This document shows positions 56,101 through 64,000 of a stretch of DNA of 64,000 nucleotides, one piece after another; position 1 is the first letter of the stretch; every line of letters begins with the position of its first letter. The notes below the pieces were generated by a model. The model was not told the origin of the DNA. It made no database searches and worked only from the letters and a program-made list of their open reading frames with translations. A program made the position numbers and the translations under genes. Origin of the DNA: Albula goreensis (Eukaryota; Chordata; Actinopteri; Albuliformes; Albulidae); assembly GCA_022829145.1 (NCBI GenBank), contig CM040744.1:9273001-9337000 (forward strand). Reading direction: 5' to 3'.

Positions 56101-58342
56101 GCGGGCACCGTCTTCAGATACAAACCATATGGGAGGCATTGGTCATTAAACATTTAAACAACCCATGGGTGGTAGTGTCTTCTCACAGAAAACCCTGTGC
56201 TTACAGACTACACGCAACATCACAAAACTTAAATACAAACAGAAGTAAAAATTAGGCCTATATATCTCCAAAGCCTCCCAGAGCATGTAAAACAGTCTAA
56301 CTGAACCTTGTGTTCACATTTTATTACTATTAGAAAGAAGCAATGGATAGCAGTAAAATCTGTTGTGGGGCATAAGGACTAGAATGACAATTGCTATCAG
56401 CACAGCTGTTCCATAAATCATTCATCATAGCCTGTTACATGCAAAGTCCAACACAGTAAAGGGCTTTCAGAAGGCCTTGAAAATTAATTGAGTTGTGAAA
56501 AAACTTGGCCATCAAGTGAGTAAAAACCTTCAGAAAGCATTCTTGTTAATATGCAAGATACAGTGGGTTATGCATATTTTTCTTGTTTCATATTTTTATT
56601 CAGTATCAAACACTGGGTCTGAGCTTCACAAGCAAATGCCCTGTGCAGTAAACTCATGATTTTATTCATCTTTGTCTCTTTGAGATAGTATCCCTTTTAC
56701 CAGGCACTGGCTACAAAAATGCAGTGTAATATTACCATGAATGTTATTTAGGATGGAACATAACTTGACATTGTAACAGTATGGTCATGCCCACCCACCT
56801 ATCCCACAGTCCTGGATACCGCATCTTCACATTGAACCCTTCTACCTCCAATACAGATATTGTACTTTGTGTCAACCTTCCTGAACAGCGATTTTGAAAC
56901 CACTGAATTAAACCCTCCCTACATTATTTTACAAATGTCTGCATTACAGCCCTAACTGACTGAAACACAATTTAGGGATGAAATATTTTATCATTTCTGT
57001 CGACCAGCCATCAGCTGTGGATTTTACATCTGATCGGCCCTTCCACAGCGCAGTTCACACTTACCTACAACAGCGGCTCCCCTCTCCCCAAAGGCCAAAG
57101 CATACTCTCTCCCAAGTCCTGTGAATAAGCATAACTTGCTGTAAATTTTGTCAATACATGGGTTACTGTTGAACTGACTAGTGGTATTCACTGTGTTAAC
57201 AGTGTTAGTTACTTCAACTGTTCAGTTTTGCTTGGGTACTTTTAATTAGCAAAGTGTGACAGAATCAGGTTTTTTATAAGAAGAAAAAAGATATTTTTTT
57301 ATATATAGCTTTTTTTTTTTTTTAGCAATTTTGAGTTTTTGATGTAATGATTACAAAGTAATGCCTAATGCCCACCACAAGGCAGTAGTTCTGCCTGAGA
57401 CCAATGTAGGATGTTGGCCTACTTTTGGGGATATATTAGATATATTAGTCTGTTACAATGACCTTGTTTATAATGATTACAGTAATGGTACTGAGTTAGT
57501 TTGCTACTTATCCTGTATAATAACACATTTAAGTAAGCTTAAATCTTTACCCTTAATATGCTTTGGTCATATTTTGTGTTACAGATTTCAAGAATTTGAC
57601 TTTTTACTGAGTTTGGGCCTGGGTTTGTATAATCAGCCAGTTCACTTCACCTTTCACACAGTTGGACTTAACAGAGCGCACTTTGTGTTGCAGTGTCAGT
57701 GTTGCAACTTCAACTCCCACCAAGAGCAATGACATTGACAGTGCAGGCTAGACATTTAGGATTGGCTAATGTAACCAGTGTATTATAAATACTTTCTTGG
57801 AAAATTAGCTCCTTGCACTTATAATTTACAAAGTATTGCATAAGTCAAAAACGCAGTGCTGACTGGCTACATGCACAGCAAAGTTAGCTTGCTTGCTAGC
57901 TCGCCTGCTTACCTATTTATAATTAGCCAGTTTGCTTATTTGTTCATTTTGGTAACACTAACATACTTATCCAGCGTATAAACTACCTGGCTAGCGACTA
58001 CCTACATGTACAGAGTCGTTAGTAGAGATTTTAGCAAGGTATGTCGCTAATTTAGATAGCTGTCAAGCTTATTTTTACTGTTGTATGTCTGATTGAGATG
58101 GCGATAATGTTGATGTTGCCTTGACAATACGAAGATCAGATGGAGTTTACAGGCCATAGATAAATCATAGCTCCAACGATCTAAAGTCAGTTAACTGTTA
58201 AAGTTAACAAGAGCTGACTAACACTGAATGCTGTTGATGACAGCTAGTCTGCTAGCAGAACCGTGGCAAGAAAATGTTACACACCTCCACCAGCTCCAGT
58301 AACCAGGACAACTTTTCCATCGAACCTCAACGGAGTGGACAT
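41099..58342 (-). CDS. HSD17B4: HSD17B4, peroxisomal multifunctional enzyme type 2 (complete, 24 coding exons)
   Basis: Bifunctional enzyme of peroxisomal beta-oxidation (D-bifunctional protein): 2-enoyl-CoA hydratase 2 plus (3R)-hydroxyacyl-CoA dehydrogenase, acting on very-long-chain and branched fatty acids and bile acid precursors. The 24 exons join in phase to 2,214 bases, 737 residues plus stop (human 736). Domains: short-chain dehydrogenase about residues 1-300, with cofactor motif TGAGGGLG (15-22), NNAG (98-101) and catalytic S151, Y164, K168; hydratase 2 about 325-620, with FLYEG glutamate (about 368, equivalent to human E366) and [10 protein letters not shown] aspartate and histidine (about 512 and 517, equivalent to human D510 and H515); SCP2-like domain about 625-737. 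The C-terminus AKL is a PTS1 peroxisome signal. No catalytic residue is lost. The start ATG begins [10 protein letters not shown], as in the family. Convergent with DMXL1, divergent from PRR16. Exons 5' to 3': 58342-58285, 57118-57065, 56056-55949, 52572-52513, 51985-51964, 51598-51552, 51322-51238, 49162-48975, 48194-48103, 47554-47530, 47007-46879, 46640-46531, 45740-45504, 45209-45158, 45057-44986, 44616-44513, 44330-44265, 43717-43648, 43277-43171, 42973-42887, 42619-42536, 42417-42279, 41765-41638, 41188-41099. Confidence 0.97.
41638..41765 (-). CDS. HSD17B4: HSD17B4 exon 23
   Basis: Encodes [20 protein letters not shown] of the SCP2-like domain. Acceptor tttaag, donor gtacag, phase 0 out. 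Confidence 0.95.
42279..42417 (-). CDS. HSD17B4: HSD17B4 exon 22
   Basis: Start of the SCP2-like domain: [20 protein letters not shown] and [12 protein letters not shown]. Acceptor atccag, donor gtgagt, phase 1 out. Confidence 0.95.
42536..42619 (-). CDS. HSD17B4: HSD17B4 exon 21
   Basis: Encodes [20 protein letters not shown] and ends EKLPE. Acceptor tttcag, donor gtaagt, phase 0 at both ends. Confidence 0.94.
42654..42728 (-). mobile_element. SINE tail fragment
   Basis: cattccagtcatttagctga and cgcttctatccaaagcgaca match the tail of the element at 54044-54452 over about 60 bases. Only the 3' tail is present. Lies in the HSD17B4 intron between exons 20 and 21, oriented like the gene. Confidence 0.6.
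42887..42973 (-). CDS. HSD17B4: HSD17B4 exon 20
   Basis: Encodes [18 protein letters not shown] and [10 protein letters not shown]. Acceptor cttcag, donor gtgatg, phase 0 at both ends. Confidence 0.94.
43171..43277 (-). CDS. HSD17B4: HSD17B4 exon 19
   Basis: Encodes [20 protein letters not shown] and [11 protein letters not shown]. Acceptor ttttag, donor gtgaaa, phase 0 out. Confidence 0.94.
43648..43717 (-). CDS. HSD17B4: HSD17B4 exon 18
   Basis: Hydratase 2 active-site exon: [19 protein letters not shown] with catalytic Asp and His. Acceptor tttgtag, donor gtgagc. Confidence 0.95.
44265..44330 (-). CDS. HSD17B4: HSD17B4 exon 17
   Basis: Twenty-two codons, [19 protein letters not shown] followed by RDQ. 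Acceptor ccacag, donor gtactc, phase 0 at both ends. Confidence 0.93.
44513..44616 (-). CDS. HSD17B4: HSD17B4 exon 16
   Basis: Encodes [20 protein letters not shown] and [12 protein letters not shown]. Acceptor ccccag, donor gtaacg, phase 0 out. Confidence 0.94.
44986..45057 (-). CDS. HSD17B4: HSD17B4 exon 15
   Basis: Encodes [19 protein letters not shown]. Acceptor ttgtag, donor gtaatt, phase 1 out. Confidence 0.94.
45158..45209 (-). CDS. HSD17B4: HSD17B4 exon 14
   Basis: Encodes [17 protein letters not shown]. Acceptor tcttag, donor gtatgc, phase 1 out. Confidence 0.93.
45504..45740 (-). CDS. HSD17B4: HSD17B4 exon 13
   Basis: Start of hydratase 2: [37 protein letters not shown] (its Glu is the catalytic residue) and [19 protein letters not shown]. 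Acceptor tggcag, donor gtgggt. The stretch SQTQC differs from TELEA of human. Confidence 0.94.
46531..46640 (-). CDS. HSD17B4: HSD17B4 exon 12
   Basis: Linker between dehydrogenase and hydratase 2: [20 protein letters not shown], then an Ala/Ser/Thr-rich part. Acceptor tgttag, donor gtgagt, phase 0 out. Confidence 0.92.
46879..47007 (-). CDS. HSD17B4: HSD17B4 exon 11
   Basis: Encodes [20 protein letters not shown] and [13 protein letters not shown], the end of the dehydrogenase part. Acceptor gttcag, donor gtaaac, phase 1 out. Confidence 0.94.
47530..47554 (-). CDS. HSD17B4: HSD17B4 exon 10 (25-base microexon)
   Basis: Encodes VGAGWIGK plus the first base of a Leu codon. Acceptor gtccag, donor gtaagt. 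Confidence 0.92.
48103..48194 (-). CDS. HSD17B4: HSD17B4 exon 9
   Basis: Encodes [20 protein letters not shown] and ends TGSLFE. Acceptor ccccag, donor gtaagc, phase 0 out. Confidence 0.94.
48975..49162 (-). CDS. HSD17B4: HSD17B4 exon 8
   Basis: Carries the dehydrogenase catalytic triad: the Ser in MTSSAAG and the Tyr and Lys in ANYSAAK. Also [19 protein letters not shown]. Acceptor gcccag, donor gtgggc, phase 1 out. Confidence 0.95.
51238..51322 (-). CDS. HSD17B4: HSD17B4 exon 7
   Basis: Encodes [19 protein letters not shown] and NQKFG. Acceptor ccccccag, donor gtactg, phase 2 out. Confidence 0.94.
51552..51598 (-). CDS. HSD17B4: HSD17B4 exon 6
   Basis: Encodes [15 protein letters not shown]. 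Acceptor tttgtag, donor gtacgt, phase 1 out. Confidence 0.93.
51964..51985 (-). CDS. HSD17B4: HSD17B4 exon 5 (22-base microexon)
   Basis: Encodes DIVINNAG, including the structural NNAG motif of short-chain dehydrogenases. Acceptor ttttcag, donor gtaggt. Only 22 bases long, but needed for frame. Confidence 0.9.
52097..52205. mobile_element. MITE-like element, 109 bp, with 26-bp terminal inverted repeats
   Basis: The left end gggctgaattcagacccaca and the reverse complement of the right end, gggccgaattcagacccgca, match closely and continue with cttaa. The middle holds about 55 bases including acttatcattgcgagaatgg. Sits in the HSD17B4 intron between exons 4 and 5. Confidence 0.75.
52513..52572 (-). 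CDS. HSD17B4: HSD17B4 exon 4
   Basis: Encodes [20 protein letters not shown]. Acceptor gttgcag, donor gtattc, phase 1 in and out. Confidence 0.94.
   Translation of the reverse strand: MLWKTEISWCRQPWMLSEE
53251..53710. repeat. 46-bp minisatellite, 10 copies
   Basis: Tandem copies of a 46-base unit containing gctttattaacaacacta and gaactttctactgatataac. Copies are over 90 percent alike; the first and last are degenerate. Inside the 3.4-kb HSD17B4 intron between exons 3 and 4. Confidence 0.95.
54044..54452 (-). mobile_element. tRNA-derived SINE-like element, about 410 bp
   Basis: Read on the minus strand, the head GGCAGCCTGTAGTCTAGTGG contains a good pol III A box (TAGTCTAGTGG at 54441-54431). 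A B-box-like GGTTCTTGCC lies at 54397-54388. The tail GCTTTGGATAAAAGTGTCAG and CTAAATGACTGTAATGTAAC is the tail widely seen in teleost SINEs. The family was not assigned. Lies in the HSD17B4 intron between exons 3 and 4, in the same orientation as the gene. Confidence 0.6.
55770..55789. repeat. Poly-T run
   Basis: About 20 T bases (A on the transcribed strand) in the HSD17B4 intron between exons 3 and 4, 160 bases after exon 3. Confidence 0.8.
55949..56056 (-). CDS. HSD17B4: HSD17B4 exon 3
   Basis: Encodes [20 protein letters not shown] and GGKAVANY. Acceptor ttccag, donor gtatgg, phase 1 in and out. Confidence 0.94.
57065..57118 (-). CDS. HSD17B4: HSD17B4 exon 2
   Basis: Encodes [18 protein letters not shown], completing the cofactor motif. 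Acceptor ttcacag, donor gtaagt, phase 1 in and out. Confidence 0.94.
   Translation of the reverse strand, partial: DLGESMLWPLGRGEPLL
58285..58342 (-). CDS. HSD17B4: HSD17B4 coding exon 1
   Basis: Starts at ATG 58342 and reads [19 protein letters not shown], containing the first half of the NAD-binding glycine motif. Donor gtgtgt, phase 1 out. Confidence 0.95.
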
Positions 58343-58805
58343 GGTGATGAAAACGACCACAGGTCTCTTCAATCTAAGGACAAGAGGGCTAACGTTCGCA
58401 GCGGCGAGAGGCGATTAGGACGTGAAAGATAAACTCTCCCTTTTATGGATGATAATAAAAGCTAGCAAGCTGCGTTAACGTTGGCTAACTAGCTAGCTTG
58501 CTACATAGCGCACTACTCACTTCCGTCTTCACGCCTCAGCTATGAAGCTTCCAAGACTGCAAAAATCTCTGCAACGTCGAGCTGTCCCTAAAGAGATTGA
58601 AAGGAGAGTGACAGTCTCTGTTAAAAAAAACCTAAATGGCTTTACGTCTGACAACGTTGGTTGTGAACTTTGCATGGGGAACAAATAAAAGTGCAAAGTA
58701 CTTTTGATACGCATGCGCACACGTGTTTATCAATGGTTAGCATATTGTAGCTACCAAGCCAGTTGGATAAAGTGCGCATGTGCGCAATGCTGCCACGTGA
58801 AATTT
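58343..58805 (-). promoter_or_regulatory. HSD17B4: HSD17B4 5' UTR and probable promoter
   Basis: Upstream of the start codon, from low to high coordinates: an ETS-type site (cacttccg, 58518-58525), an NRF1-like palindrome gcatgcgc (58711-58718) overlapping an E-box region acacgtgt (58719-58726), a second NRF1-like tgcgcatgtgcgca (58773-58786) and a second E-box cacgtg (58794-58799). No TATA box is evident. Clustered ETS, NRF1 and E-box sites fit a broadly expressed metabolic gene. The transcription start is not defined. Confidence 0.4.
58463..58504. repeat. GCTAGC-rich inverted repeat
   Basis: tagcaagct and agcttgcta form 9-bp arms around about 22 bases, just upstream of the HSD17B4 start codon. 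Similar gctagc/agctagct clusters occur at 7265-7305, 53728-53745 and 57885-57905. Confidence 0.5.
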
Positions 58806-61800
58806 GACTTTTCACAACAAAAGGACCTCTTTGGCAATCTAGTTCGCTTGAGCAGTACGTATTCTTACACTGCAATGCAATTTGATCGCATTAGATGCTC
58901 CTTATGTTATTTTCTCAAATGATTTTATGTGTGATTTCATCAAATAGTCATCTTACCACAAAGGTTAAAAAAAAAGAGTAAACAAACATTAGTGCAGGGT
59001 TACATCATTACGTCAACATACAAACATTCCATCACCTGTAGACTTCATTACACATCTGCCCAATCCTTCCTTAAAATAACATTCACCAGTTTACCAATCA
59101 ACATATGTTGATTGCACAGCCACTGTAGGCAACATCAGCCAGACTTTAATTGTATGCCATCTCTTGATCTGGTCCTTCACAACCAAGTTAATTTGAAAAA
59201 CCTTCAACAGAGCCTGCAATCTACAGGCATCTCTCCTATTCAGATTCACCAGCTTTACTGACATTTAACTGCATTCATAATTACAGTATCCTTTTGACCT
59301 TTTCTGTTTGCAAGATTCTCTCAAGCCACATCATATCCAAATGATGAAAAGTCATCAAATCTGTTCTACACCGCCTAAATTAAATTTCTCCAAACAAAAA
59401 AGCCGAAGGTCAAATGTCTGTCAGCCAGTTCTGCTCTCTCTGATACTCTCTTACTTTGTGAGGGGTAGCCTGTTACAGCATCCAAGACAAAATCGCAATG
59501 GATTTGAAAGTTGGTCATGTATCACAGCTTTTACAGGGACACAACTGGGCTCAATTTGACATCATCCAACATTTTATGAGCTGTATGTCATGCTTGTTAC
59601 TCAGTGGATCAAAATTTGGGTGCATGATTTCCATGAATTTTAGGCTATGATGCAGTAACAAAGCCATTCTAAGATTACATTTGTGTGTATAACCCTTAAG
59701 ACTGATGTGTACTCCCAAGGTCTAAATGAACAACCAGCAAATGCCAAATACTCCGGGCTGTAACTTTAAGACCAACGTCTTTGACCGAGGAACCGACCAC
59801 ACTCCCACTTAGGCTCTAGGGGGTGACATCGCCTTTTGCAGAGGATGTTCACTGAGCTCCGCTACACTGTGGATGGATCATCATGTCCACCCTGATGTCC
59901 TTGGCCTCCATGTCCGTCATCATAGTTTTGACATAGATCATGTTGCTCAGAGTGTGGCCTGTGAATATGATGATGCCTTTGGTAGATATAATATTCAGAC
60001 TCTCTTAACTGAATGCTGTGAAGATTCTTTGTGATTTACCCACGCATACAAGACTAAACATAATTGATTTATTTAATTGCAAAATCAAGCCTGTTCAGAG
60101 TTGCAGAGTAGATCTTTTTGAAAAGCATTTTGAGAGGCATGCCTGGAAGGACCAACATAATGTGTCATGTTGTGTAAACATGCTGAAAATATGCCTGTGT
60201 GACGATGTCTCCGCATACTTGATTGTACTGATACAGACCTTAGGATGACTGTAGGGTGACCCCAGAACCACACTGGATTCCTAGTTAGAGACTAATTTAA
60301 AGCCCCTATAAGACCAAGGTGGGTAATATCTTAAGGGTTCTATTAACAAGCACATTTCTAGTACTCAGTGAGTAGGAAGGAGAAAGGGGCAGGAGGTGAC
60401 AGCCAAAACAAACATTTACTGCATATTTATGTAAGCAATGCAGATTAAGCACCTTGCTAAAATGTAGAGCAGCACAGCAGAACCTCATCCAGGAATTTAA
60501 ATGGAAACTCTTTGGTTCTAATTCAATTTCTCTAACATTTGGCATCCTAAGATAGGCATTTTGCTGAGGCGTTCTCATATTCTGCAGATTATTCAACCAC
60601 GCCTGGTTTATCCTTCTTTTTTATCCTGGTTTTAACCCACTTCTATCCAGATGTATCTGACTTTAATGCAATTAAGAGGCAACACAAACTGTAAAAATGA
60701 ATGGAAATGTATTAATTTTAGGAGTACCAAAGATCTTGGTCATCAACCTTGAATTCAATACATATACCATATTAGCATACTCAGTACACTTAATGGAACA
60801 TTTTAAAACCTTACTGAACTGCAAGACAACTGTAGATTGCATTTATTATTTATTTTGTTAAAAAGTATAATTATATCATTCATTTATTCATACACTCAAA
60901 GGCATCAATAAATATCAATACAAATAAAATGTACAACAAAGTCTCAGCTTACTCAAAGCCAGAAGCTGTTGTTGCCTTTTGTATGTCAGTTTTAGTTTAT
61001 TGAATTTCATCACACATGGCTAATGCCACCTCTGGGTTGGCAATGCTACACCAAGGCCAGAAGCCAAGGTTGGCTTCAATAGGTTATTTGATTCCATTTC
61101 ATCATGCTTTGGAATCCTAGCACATTCCCACTGACATCATCTGAAACCGTAGAGGAAGGCTTTTATTGACCATTGTGCTTATCATTTTCCATAGGGTAGA
61201 CAGAGTAAGATTTTTGCCAGCATCAAACAGACAGTTTATAGTTATTCCTCCTTTTCTTATTGATTTGGCTGCAGGTCTTGTTTTGACCGATTTCTAAACT
61301 TGAATGCTCAGTTCTCTTCAGTTGTCAGCCACTGAAACCTAAATTCATTCTGCCCATCACTTAATCATTGCGTATATTTGATCTTGAACTAAAGCATTGC
61401 ATTTCAAGCCTCATCTGGCATCTTAGAGATTTAATTTTCCTCTCAACCAGAGCAAGGTCCTTCCCCTTTCTAAAATTCTACTCTATGAAAAAGGAATTGA
61501 AGAAATAATCACATCCCGCATTTGTGTATTTTCATGAGCAATCTGAAGGACTCAACACAATTATGGTCTGAGGATTTAACATTTGACTACTCATTTATTC
61601 CATATCATATTATCTGTAAACACACCTAAATATGTAAAACTGAGCTTAGCACTGAGGTGTTTAGTGTGATGTGATTGATTTAAAACCCCTTCCCAGAAAT
61701 CATTTCATATTTTGTGCTTGTATCTTCTGATGCTGAAAGTCCTCCCAGATACTGGTATCCAATACAAAGATGAGTAAATAAACATATACATGGATAAATA

Positions 61801-63250
61801 TGTTTAAAAATTACATATATTTTTAAATCAACTTCCATGTTATTGTTTCCCTCTTTCCCCCATCTCTCTTTTTCTTTGGTGGTTATCTCCTGGCAGTGCT
61901 ACCACTGTAATTTATCCTGCCAATCTTGGCGGTTGTATTACATTTTTTGTTCTTCCTGGGTACTTTGAACAGTATCTGTGTTTATGAGCGAACATTTGCT
62001 GTGTGCTCATGCATCAGTATACTCTTAGCTATAAATTTGCTTTGATTTTCACATTACAGACAGTTCTCATACCCTGAGTGACTGTTTTAGAAGTGCTATG
62101 CAGTATCGCTATTCTGTCATGAGCATTAAGCTGTATTTGTCTCCAAAACGTTCATGGTTCAACAACCGTTGGATTTGACCAATCAATGCTGCTCTACCAT
62201 GGTGGTGAAATGAACACTGAACTCTGCTATCAGAACAGCTGCTCGTGTATTCCCTGAGCCTTCTTAAGACTCAGCTGTCGATGAGAAACTGGTTATTTAT
62301 GATTTTAGGGTGCAGACCATTCTCTAAGAAGCAATATAACACCGTATATTCTATAACTTTATTTTACATAATTTTATGATTTCAGTACACTGTATTGTGA
62401 TACAACTACTCTTGCGCTGCAATGCGTTGTTTTTATATTGTTGTGGATTAACCATCTGCTACAATCAGAATTGTACTTTGTCTATATAGTATATTTTGTA
62501 CGTGGTACTATTTCAATTACAACTTGTAACCACAGAGCTGTTTTCGGCAATCGGGAATACAGTAGGGTATAACTGCAGTACCGGCTTGACTCTGATGTTA
62601 ACTATCTCTGATCGAACTGTACAGTAGTCTCCGAGTCATGCCACATGGATTCTTTTTCACTCCTCCCAATCCCCGCCTCCTTGGTGTGTATTTAATTTTC
62701 TCAAGTAGCAATTAGAGCACAAACTAATGTTGGATTGAATATGATCTTTTATGATCCCGCTGGCCCGTTATACGTGTGACTGTCGGTAAAGTACACCACT
62801 GCAGGCCTACCCATCACTTTTGAATTCATACACCGGAACGGAATAGTGATGCAGCCCATTTTCATTAGATATCAGCCCTGCAGTTGTTACGAATGCCATC
62901 AGATGAAGGATATGCCATTACCGCAGCCGGGGTCCCCGTTGAACTGGTTCATGAATACACGATGATACTCATTAATTTTCTGGGGATGATGCTAACCAAT
63001 TACGCATTTGGAAGGAACACTTCAACATTTTCGTTGGTTTGATTATTTGGGAAGGTTGTCGAGTAAAGAAGCGGATAGCATCTTCGTATGAAACGGGCAA
63101 ATCAACACACTATGTCGGGCATCGATGTTTACGGATATTTAAAACTGCTAAAATTCATATATATTTTGAAAGGAATGAAATAGCGAACACCACTGCACTC
63201 CGTTTATTTCTAATTTACATTTGTTTTTATTTCAGTATTTTCTGAAACTG
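58806..63250. other. Intergenic DNA between divergent HSD17B4 and PRR16
   Basis: About 4.4 kb, AT-rich, with no gene recognised. It contains a short open segment on the minus strand at 59849-59998 (reported separately) and nothing else that could be assigned. Regulatory DNA for PRR16 may be present but cannot be recognised from sequence alone. Confidence 0.5.
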
Positions 63251-63600
63251 TTGAGGGAAAGAATATCATAAATGGAGAAGCATGCGGGGCTTCAGCTTGG
63301 GAAACGACACGTTGGATACATTCCCAGACAAGAACGTGAGAGAAAACAGTGGAAAGAGCTACTGTGGTGTAACACAACTTCTCCGACATATTTTGATTTC
63401 AATCTTTTAAAATAATCTAAATTTCGATATGCTCTCTTGCGCAGGCGTGCTGACCGGGGCTCTGCCGATGTGCTTCGTTACATTCTTAAGCAATGTGTAA
63501 ATGAAAGTGGGAAACCCTCAAAATGCGTGGACGTACCGTTCTTATCACGGCGAGAGGATTTATTTGTGATCCTTGAATATTTATTGTGCTTTACCGAAGA
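63251..63600 (+). other. PRR16: Probable PRR16 5' UTR and promoter-proximal region
   Basis: Sequence just before the PRR16 start codon. It contains a possible splice acceptor (cttgcgcag, ending 63444), so the coding exon may begin there, downstream of a noncoding exon. No TATA box stands out. Confidence 0.35.
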
Positions 63601-63735
63601 ATGTCAGGGAAAACAAATGCGGAGTCAGAGGGAGTAGTCTCCAAAGTTAAAGTAAAACGACAGATCAAGACAATCGTGAAGGATCTTGAGAACATCCTGG
63701 GAGACTTAAAGGATGTAGCAAAAGAACTCAAAGAG
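63601..63735 (+). CDS. PRR16: PRR16 (Largen), first coding exon
   Basis: Encodes 45 residues from ATG 63601: MSGKTNAESEG, then VKVKRQIKTIVKDLENILG and DLKDVAKELKE. The second half is close to the human PRR16 N-terminus (IIVEDLELVLGDLKDVAKEL), a predicted coiled-coil-like helix. PRR16 was described as Largen, a proline-rich protein that raises cell size and translation. The exon ends in phase 0 at the donor gttagt, the same boundary as I recall for human. The ATG has A at -3, a good context. The Pro-rich rest of the protein lies beyond the right edge. Linkage to DMXL1 and HSD17B4 supports the call. Confidence 0.85.
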
Positions 63736-64000
63736 GTTAGTGTTATGTATGTTGGTTTACGTTTGACTTGTGTTTGTTTTGTTCTGTGAAATAATTATGA
63801 AATGGTATTATGGACAGTTTTTTCCAGACTTGGGCAGATCATCAAGCGTTTTTATCAAGAGACAGACCTGAATCTTGGACCACCCCCTGGAAATTATACC
63901 TTCCAGGCAATATAAGAATGAATTGATTGATCAAAGGCCTACGTGTATACCATTCTTACACCCACGACACTCGGACCTATACGTTCATGTCGTCTTATTT
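63736..64000 (+). other. PRR16: Start of PRR16 intron 1
   Basis: Begins with gttagt and runs to the window edge. No further coding sequence seen. Confidence 0.6.

Noticed and set aside
57361..57732. 123-residue plus-strand frame in HSD17B4 intron 1
   Set aside because: No recognisable domain and composition like the surrounding intron. Probably chance.
63437..63637. Possible upstream reading frame overlapping the PRR16 start
   Set aside because: It begins at TTG and has no ATG before the PRR16 start. Not a credible uORF.

Overview
This is animal nuclear DNA, most likely from a ray-finned fish (probably a teleost). Genes are split into many small exons with GT-AG introns. Exons are GC-rich and introns AT-rich, with microsatellites, minisatellites, small inverted-repeat transposons and tRNA-derived SINE sequence whose tail (CATTTAGCTGACRCTTYTATCCAAAGC) I recognise from teleost genomes. 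The species cannot be named from the sequence alone. All family names come from recognising translated exons from memory; no database search was run.

Layout. (1) Bases 1-36373, plus strand: the 3' part of DMXL1 (rabconnectin-3 alpha-like, the vertebrate relative of yeast Rav1, a V-ATPase assembly factor). I place 40 exons (about 8.55 kb of coding sequence, about 2,850 codons) in one unbroken reading frame from the left edge to TAG at 36371-36373. The first roughly 160 residues lie outside the window. (2) 36374-41098: tail-to-tail intergenic DNA holding both 3' UTRs. (3) 41099-58342, minus strand: a complete HSD17B4 (peroxisomal multifunctional enzyme type 2) in 24 coding exons. They join without a phase error to 737 codons plus stop, next to 736 residues for the human protein, and end in the peroxisomal signal AKL. 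(4) 58343-63600: promoter of HSD17B4 and otherwise gene-poor DNA. (5) 63601-63735, plus strand: first coding exon of PRR16 (Largen), cut by the right edge.

The three genes are linked in human chromosome 5q23 too, which supports DMXL1 rather than its paralogue DMXL2. From memory, all are on one strand in human and TNFAIP8 lies between DMXL1 and HSD17B4. Here HSD17B4 is inverted and TNFAIP8 is absent. The genes are not a functional pathway: DMXL1 acts in vesicle acidification, HSD17B4 in peroxisomal beta-oxidation, and PRR16 has been linked to cell size and translation.

The most striking structure is a 49-bp minisatellite at about 22626-23945. Its repeat unit is a copy of the end of a DMXL1 coding exon together with its 5' splice site. 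Twenty-six extra copies of that exon/donor junction follow the real one in the intron; 20 of them keep the identical donor, and use of the third donor would add 32 codons in frame. Other items of note are a GC-AG intron, a UG-repeat 3' splice site, a 63-nt in-frame candidate cassette exon, NAGNAG and tandem-donor sites, several hairpin-forming MITE-like elements, a second 46-bp minisatellite inside HSD17B4, and a CTCF-type motif in the last DMXL1 intron.
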